Made by a program: the position numbers and the translations under genes
In this document: positions 60,586 to 64,000 of the stretch, piece by piece
Layout of the letters: each line of letters starts with the position of its first letter
How positions within the stretch are numbered: position 1 is the first letter of the stretch
NCBI GenBank assembly: GCA_022510945.1
Contig: JAFLSK010000004.1
Location: forward strand, 25,819 to 89,818
DNA length: 64,000 bases
Origin: Ruminococcus sp.
Lineage (GTDB): Bacteria > Bacillota > Clostridia > Oscillospirales > Acutalibacteraceae
Reading direction: 5' to 3'
Notes under the pieces: model-generated
What the model was told of the DNA's origin: nothing
The model's input: the letters and a program-made list of their open reading frames with translations, nothing else
Databases searched by the model: none

Positions 60586-61788
60586 ATGAGAGAAATATAC
60601 GCCGACAACGCGGCGACCACCAAGCTGTCGCCTGTTGTCCTTGAGAAGATGATGCCGTACTTCACCGAGGTTTACGGCAATCCTTCAAGCCTCTATGGTA
60701 TAGGACAGACAGCGAAGAAAGCGGTTGAGGACGCGCGTGAAAATATCGCGAAGAACCTCGGTGCAAAGTCCCCGAGCGAGATTTACTTCACCTCGGGCGG
60801 TTCGGAGTCCGACAACTGGGCTCTCAAAGGAATCTGCAACCGACTCAAGTCGCGCGGCAAAAAACACATCATCACGTCTAAATTCGAGCACCACGCTATT
60901 CTTCACACCTGCAAGGCTCTCGAAAAGGACGGCTTTGAGGTAACCTACCTCGACGTTTACGATGACGGACTCGTCCGCCCCGAGGACGTTGAAAATGCTA
61001 TCCGCGAGGACACGGCTATCGTGTCCATTATGTACGCCAACAACGAAATCGGCACAATTCAGCCGATTGCCGAAATCGGCGCTATCTGCAAGGCTCACAA
61101 GGTGCTTTTCCACACCGACGCCGTTCAGGCCGCGGGATACTGCAAAATTGACGTTCAGGAGCAGAACATCGACCTGCTCTCTATGACAGCTCACAAAATC
61201 CACGGCCCTAAGGGCACTGGTCTGCTTTATGTACGCAAGGGCGTGCTCATTGACAACCTTATTGAGGGCGGCGCGCAGGAGCGCAACAAGCGCGCAGGCA
61301 CTGAGAACATCGCGGGTATCGTTGGTCTTGACGCGGCTTTTCAGCTTGCACTCGACACAATGGATGAGCGCAACGCAAAGCTTGAAAAGCTTCGGGACAA
61401 GCTTATTGACGGACTTCTCGAAATTCCGCGCAGCCGTGTAAACGGCGACAGAGTTCACCGCCTGCCGAACAACGTAAATATGTGCTTTGAGGGCATCGAG
61501 GGCGAAAGCCTTCTTTTAAGGCTCGAAATGGCGGGCATTTCCGCATCCTCCGGCTCAGCCTGCACCTCGGGCAGCCTCGATCCGAGCCACGTTCTGCTCG
61601 CAATCGGTCTGCCCCACGAAATCGCTCACGGCAGCACCCGTATGACCTTCGACGAAACGACCACTGAGGAGGATATCGACTATATCCTCGAGACCGTTCC
61701 GAAGATTGTAAAAATGCTCCGAGATATGTCCCCGCTTTGGGAGCAAATCGTCAAGGGCGAAAAAAGCGATGCAAAATTTATAGGATAA
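60586..61788 (+). CDS. nifS: Cysteine desulfurase NifS-type
   Basis: [70 protein letters not shown]. Confidence 0.97.
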   Translation: MREIYADNAATTKLSPVVLEKMMPYFTEVYGNPSSLYGIGQTAKKAVEDARENIAKNLGAKSPSEIYFTSGGSESDNWALKGICNRLKSRGKKHIITSKFEHHAILHTCKALEKDGFEVTYLDVYDDGLVRPEDVENAIREDTAIVSIMYANNEIGTIQPIAEIGAICKAHKVLFHTDAVQAAGYCKIDVQEQNIDLLSMTAHKIHGPKGTGLLYVRKGVLIDNLIEGGAQERNKRAGTENIAGIVGLDAAFQLALDTMDERNAKLEKLRDKLIDGLLEIPRSRVNGDRVHRLPNNVNMCFEGIEGESLLLRLEMAGISASSGSACTSGSLDPSHVLLAIGLPHEIAHGSTRMTFDETTTEEDIDYILETVPKIVKMLRDMSPLWEQIVKGEKSDAKFIG

Positions 61789-61800
61789 AGGAGAATTATT

Positions 61801-62229
61801 ATGGCATTCACATATTCAGAAAAAGTTATGGATCACTTCGCTAACCCGAGAAACGTCGGCGAAATTGAGAACGCAGACGGTATCGGCGAGGTTGGCAACT
61901 CCAAGTGCGGAGATATAATGAAGATGTACCTCAAGATTGACGGAGATACAATCTCAGACGTTAAGTTTAAGACCTTCGGCTGCGGCGCAGCTATCGCGAC
62001 CAGCTCAATGGCAACCGAGCTCATAAAAGGCAAGACTATTGACGATGCGCTCAAACTTACCAACAAGGCAGTTATGGAGGCTCTCGACGGACTTCCGCCG
62101 GTAAAGGTGCACTGCTCCGTGCTCGCTGAGGAAGCAATCAAGTCGGCGGTTTCCGACTACTACACACGTCAGGGCATCGACCCCGAGCCGATTGTAGGAA
62201 AAATCGAAAGCGCACACGACCACGAATAA
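61801..62229 (+). CDS. nifU: Fe-S cluster scaffold NifU/IscU-type
   Basis: YSEKVMDHFANPRNVGEIENADGIGEVGNSKCGDIMKMYLKI; KTFGCGAAIATSSMATELIKGKT; VHCSVLAEEAI. Confidence 0.97.
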   Translation: MAFTYSEKVMDHFANPRNVGEIENADGIGEVGNSKCGDIMKMYLKIDGDTISDVKFKTFGCGAAIATSSMATELIKGKTIDDALKLTNKAVMEALDGLPPVKVHCSVLAEEAIKSAVSDYYTRQGIDPEPIVGKIESAHDHE

Positions 62230-62236
62230 CAGATGA

Positions 62237-62268
62237 CAAAGACTGCTCCGAGCGGGCAGTCTTTTATT
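62237..62268 (+). terminator. Terminator after nifU
   Basis: AAAGACTGCTCCGAGCGGGCAGTCTTTTATTTT. Confidence 0.8.
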
Positions 62269-62274
62269 TTATAT

Positions 62275-62355
62275 CCTATTTAAAAAATTTTTTAAATAGG
62301 TATTGACTTTTGAAACAATTTGTATTATTATCTATTTAAAGAAATTTTGAAATAG
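62275..62355 (+). promoter_or_regulatory. ArsR/SdpR-type promoter flanked by two matching operators
   Basis: O1 CCTATTTAAAAAATTTTTTAAATAGG (62275-62300, perfect 26-bp palindrome), TTGACT-N17-TATTAT (62303-62331), O2 CTATTTAAAGAAATTTTGAAATAG (62332-62355). Confidence 0.85.
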
Positions 62356-62370
62356 ATTGGAGCGCGCACC

Positions 62371-62649
62371 ATGTCTATAAATAAAATTCTCACGGCCTTA
62401 GCCGACGACACAAGACGGAAGATACTCCTGAAGCTTCGAGAGGGTAAAATCAGTTCCGGCGAGCTGGCGGAACACCTCGATATGACGCCGCAGGCTCTCT
62501 CCTATCACCTGTCCAAGCTAAAAAAGGCCGACCTCATTTACGAAACAAAATACAAAAACTTCATTTACTACGAGCCCAATCTCTCTGTCCTCGACGAGGC
62601 GATTGTTTGGCTCGATATGCTCAAAGGAGGCAAAGACAATGAAGATTAA
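62371..62649 (+). CDS. ArsR/SdpR-family autorepressor
   Basis: MSINKILTALADDTRRKILLKLREGKISSGELAEHLDMTPQALSYHLSKLKKADLIYETKYKNFIYYE. Confidence 0.92.
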   Translation: MSINKILTALADDTRRKILLKLREGKISSGELAEHLDMTPQALSYHLSKLKKADLIYETKYKNFIYYEPNLSVLDEAIVWLDMLKGGKDNED

Positions 62650-63298
62650 GAAATCCACATACATTATATATATTATTCTCGTGCTTCTACCGCTCGCGGT
62701 GACCGCCGCTGTTATGCCGTATCTCGAGAAAACTATCCCGACCCACTACGGCGTAAATTTTCAGGCTGACGGCTTCGGTAGTAAAACCACTCTTTTCATC
62801 TTACCTGCTGCCACGTTTATAATGGGCGCGTTGATGTTCGGAATTGCAAAGCTTATGAGTTTGTTCGAAACTAACGGCAACAGCAACGAGCGTGTTGTGA
62901 TGATTTGCGGACTTGTTGTAGTCGCTCTGTTTAACGCGATGACGTATTATTTCCTATACGCGGCATATATTCCGGTTTATGACCTGAGCGAGATGCCCCT
63001 AAATATCGACAGTTTTATCTTCTTCGTGCTTGGAATCGGACTGATTATTATAGGAAACATTATGCCGAAAACGCGCAAAAATTCCCTTGTCGGGCTGAGA
63101 ACAAAATGGAGTATGAAAAACGACGTCACATGGAAAAAATCTCAGCTTTTCGGAGGAATTTGCCTTATGCTTACGGGCATCGCTTTCGTTATAATGAGCA
63201 TAATCGGCGTTGCATTGTATTGGTATCTTGCAATTCTGCTTATTGATGTCGTAATATGTGTGCTGTACTCGTATATGGTAGCGAAAAAATATTCATAA
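62639..63298 (+). CDS. SdpI/DUF1648-family membrane protein
   Basis: IPTHYGVNFQADGFGSK; GNIMPKTRKNSLVGLRTKWSMKNDVTWKKSQLFGG; multi-TM; overlaps the regulator's 3' end. Confidence 0.88.
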   Translation: MKIKKSTYIIYIILVLLPLAVTAAVMPYLEKTIPTHYGVNFQADGFGSKTTLFILPAATFIMGALMFGIAKLMSLFETNGNSNERVVMICGLVVVALFNAMTYYFLYAAYIPVYDLSEMPLNIDSFIFFVLGIGLIIIGNIMPKTRKNSLVGLRTKWSMKNDVTWKKSQLFGGICLMLTGIAFVIMSIIGVALYWYLAILLIDVVICVLYSYMVAKKYS

Positions 63299-63328
63299 AA
63301 AATGCCGCCCTCTCGGGCGGCTAAAATT

Positions 63329-63784
63329 TTATTTATCTTTTAAGAGCTTATTTAACTCGTCCATAAAGGTTTCGATATCCTTAAACGAGCGATAAACTGA
63401 AGCAAAACGAACATAGCTTACTTCGTCCACGTTGCGAAGCTCGTCCATAGCCATCTCACCTATCTGTTGGGTCGTAACCTCGCGGTCGAGGCTCGCCTGA
63501 ACCTTGCTCTCAATCGTGTTGACGATTTCCTCAATACGGTCGATGGAAACGGGTCTTTTTTCGCAAGCACGAACGAGACCGTTTGTAAGCTTGTTGCGGT
63601 CAAAACTCTCGCGACTCTTGTCGCGCTTTACAACGATTACGGGCACAGTTTCGATGATTTCGTGAGTGGTGAAACGCTTGCCGCACTTTAAGCACTCGCG
63701 CCTGCGGCGGATACGCTCGTTGTCATCAGCCGCGCGGGAATCAATAACCTTGGACTCTGTATAACCACAATATGGACACTTCAT
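63329..63784 (-). CDS. nrdR: Transcriptional repressor NrdR
   Basis: [45 protein letters not shown]; start moved to ATG 63784. Confidence 0.97.
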   Translation of the reverse strand: MKCPYCGYTESKVIDSRAADDNERIRRRRECLKCGKRFTTHEIIETVPVIVVKRDKSRESFDRNKLTNGLVRACEKRPVSIDRIEEIVNTIESKVQASLDREVTTQQIGEMAMDELRNVDEVSYVRFASVYRSFKDIETFMDELNKLLKDK

Positions 63785-63888
63785 TTTACGCACCTCTATC
63801 TTGTGTTTTAATTCGATATACGCATTATAACATAAGCCGACAGATTTTGCAAGAGGGTGAATAAAGATACGATATTTTAAGAAAACTG

Positions 63889-63917
63889 TTGACAAACCGA
63901 GGCTGATATGATATGAT
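63889..63917 (+). promoter_or_regulatory. Promoter of tRNA-Ser
   Basis: TTGACA-N17-TATGAT, 23 bp before the tRNA. Confidence 0.8.
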
Positions 63918-63940
63918 TTTAACTGCTTGATAAAGCGCAT

Positions 63941-64000
63941 GGAGAGGTGTCCGAGTGGTTTAAGGAGCTAGTCTTGAAAACTAGTGATCCCGCAAGGGAC
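63941..64000 (+). tRNA. tRNA-Ser(TGA), 3' end beyond window
   Basis: GGAGAGGTGTCCGAGTGGTTTAAGGAGCTAGTCTTGAAAACTAGTGATCCCGCAAGGGAC; anticodon stem CTAGT/ACTAG with loop CTTGAAA; start of the class II variable arm. Confidence 0.93.

Noticed and set aside
60685-61458. 257-aa ORF antisense to nifS
   Set aside because: Shadow of a well-supported nifS; no coding signature.
63785-63940. N-terminal extension of NrdR
   Set aside because: Overlaps the tRNA-Ser promoter; NrdR normally begins MKCPYCG, at 63784.

Overview
This 64-kb window is gene-dense chromosome from a Gram-positive, apparently spore-forming Clostridia, probably Oscillospiraceae/Ruminococcaceae (an inference from gene content). Most genes are housekeeping: lgt, ackA, tmcAL, alaS with a T-box, mltG, tmk-thyX, uvrA, lepA, pgi, metY-ispD-ispF-dacF, rlmD, murC, zur-znuACB, ftsH-hpt-tilS-dnaB-rplI-gdpP-rnjA, rnhA, nifS-nifU, nrdR, and a partial tRNA-Ser at the right edge. 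Sporulation genes include spmA/B, dpaA/B, an alpha/beta SASP and a dacF-like gene. There is no integrase, transposase, CRISPR array or rRNA. Accessory-like loci are an XRE/AbiEii-type nucleotidyltransferase pair, an orphan phage-like holin/endolysin cassette and an SdpR/SdpI-like pair without a visible toxin. The least explained material is non-coding. (i) Two classes of ~165-177 bp interspersed structured repeats, two copies each, share a core hairpin whose stems differ by compensatory changes; one copy lies between the alaS T-box terminator and the alaS ORF. (ii) Three tandem 135-bp units lie in the predicted leader of RNase J. (iii) A terminator-like hairpin contains the apparent Shine-Dalgarno of dacF. 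Candidate operators for BirA, Zur, an ArsR/SdpR regulator and the XRE regulator were read directly from the sequence. Product names come from reading the proteins, not from database searches.
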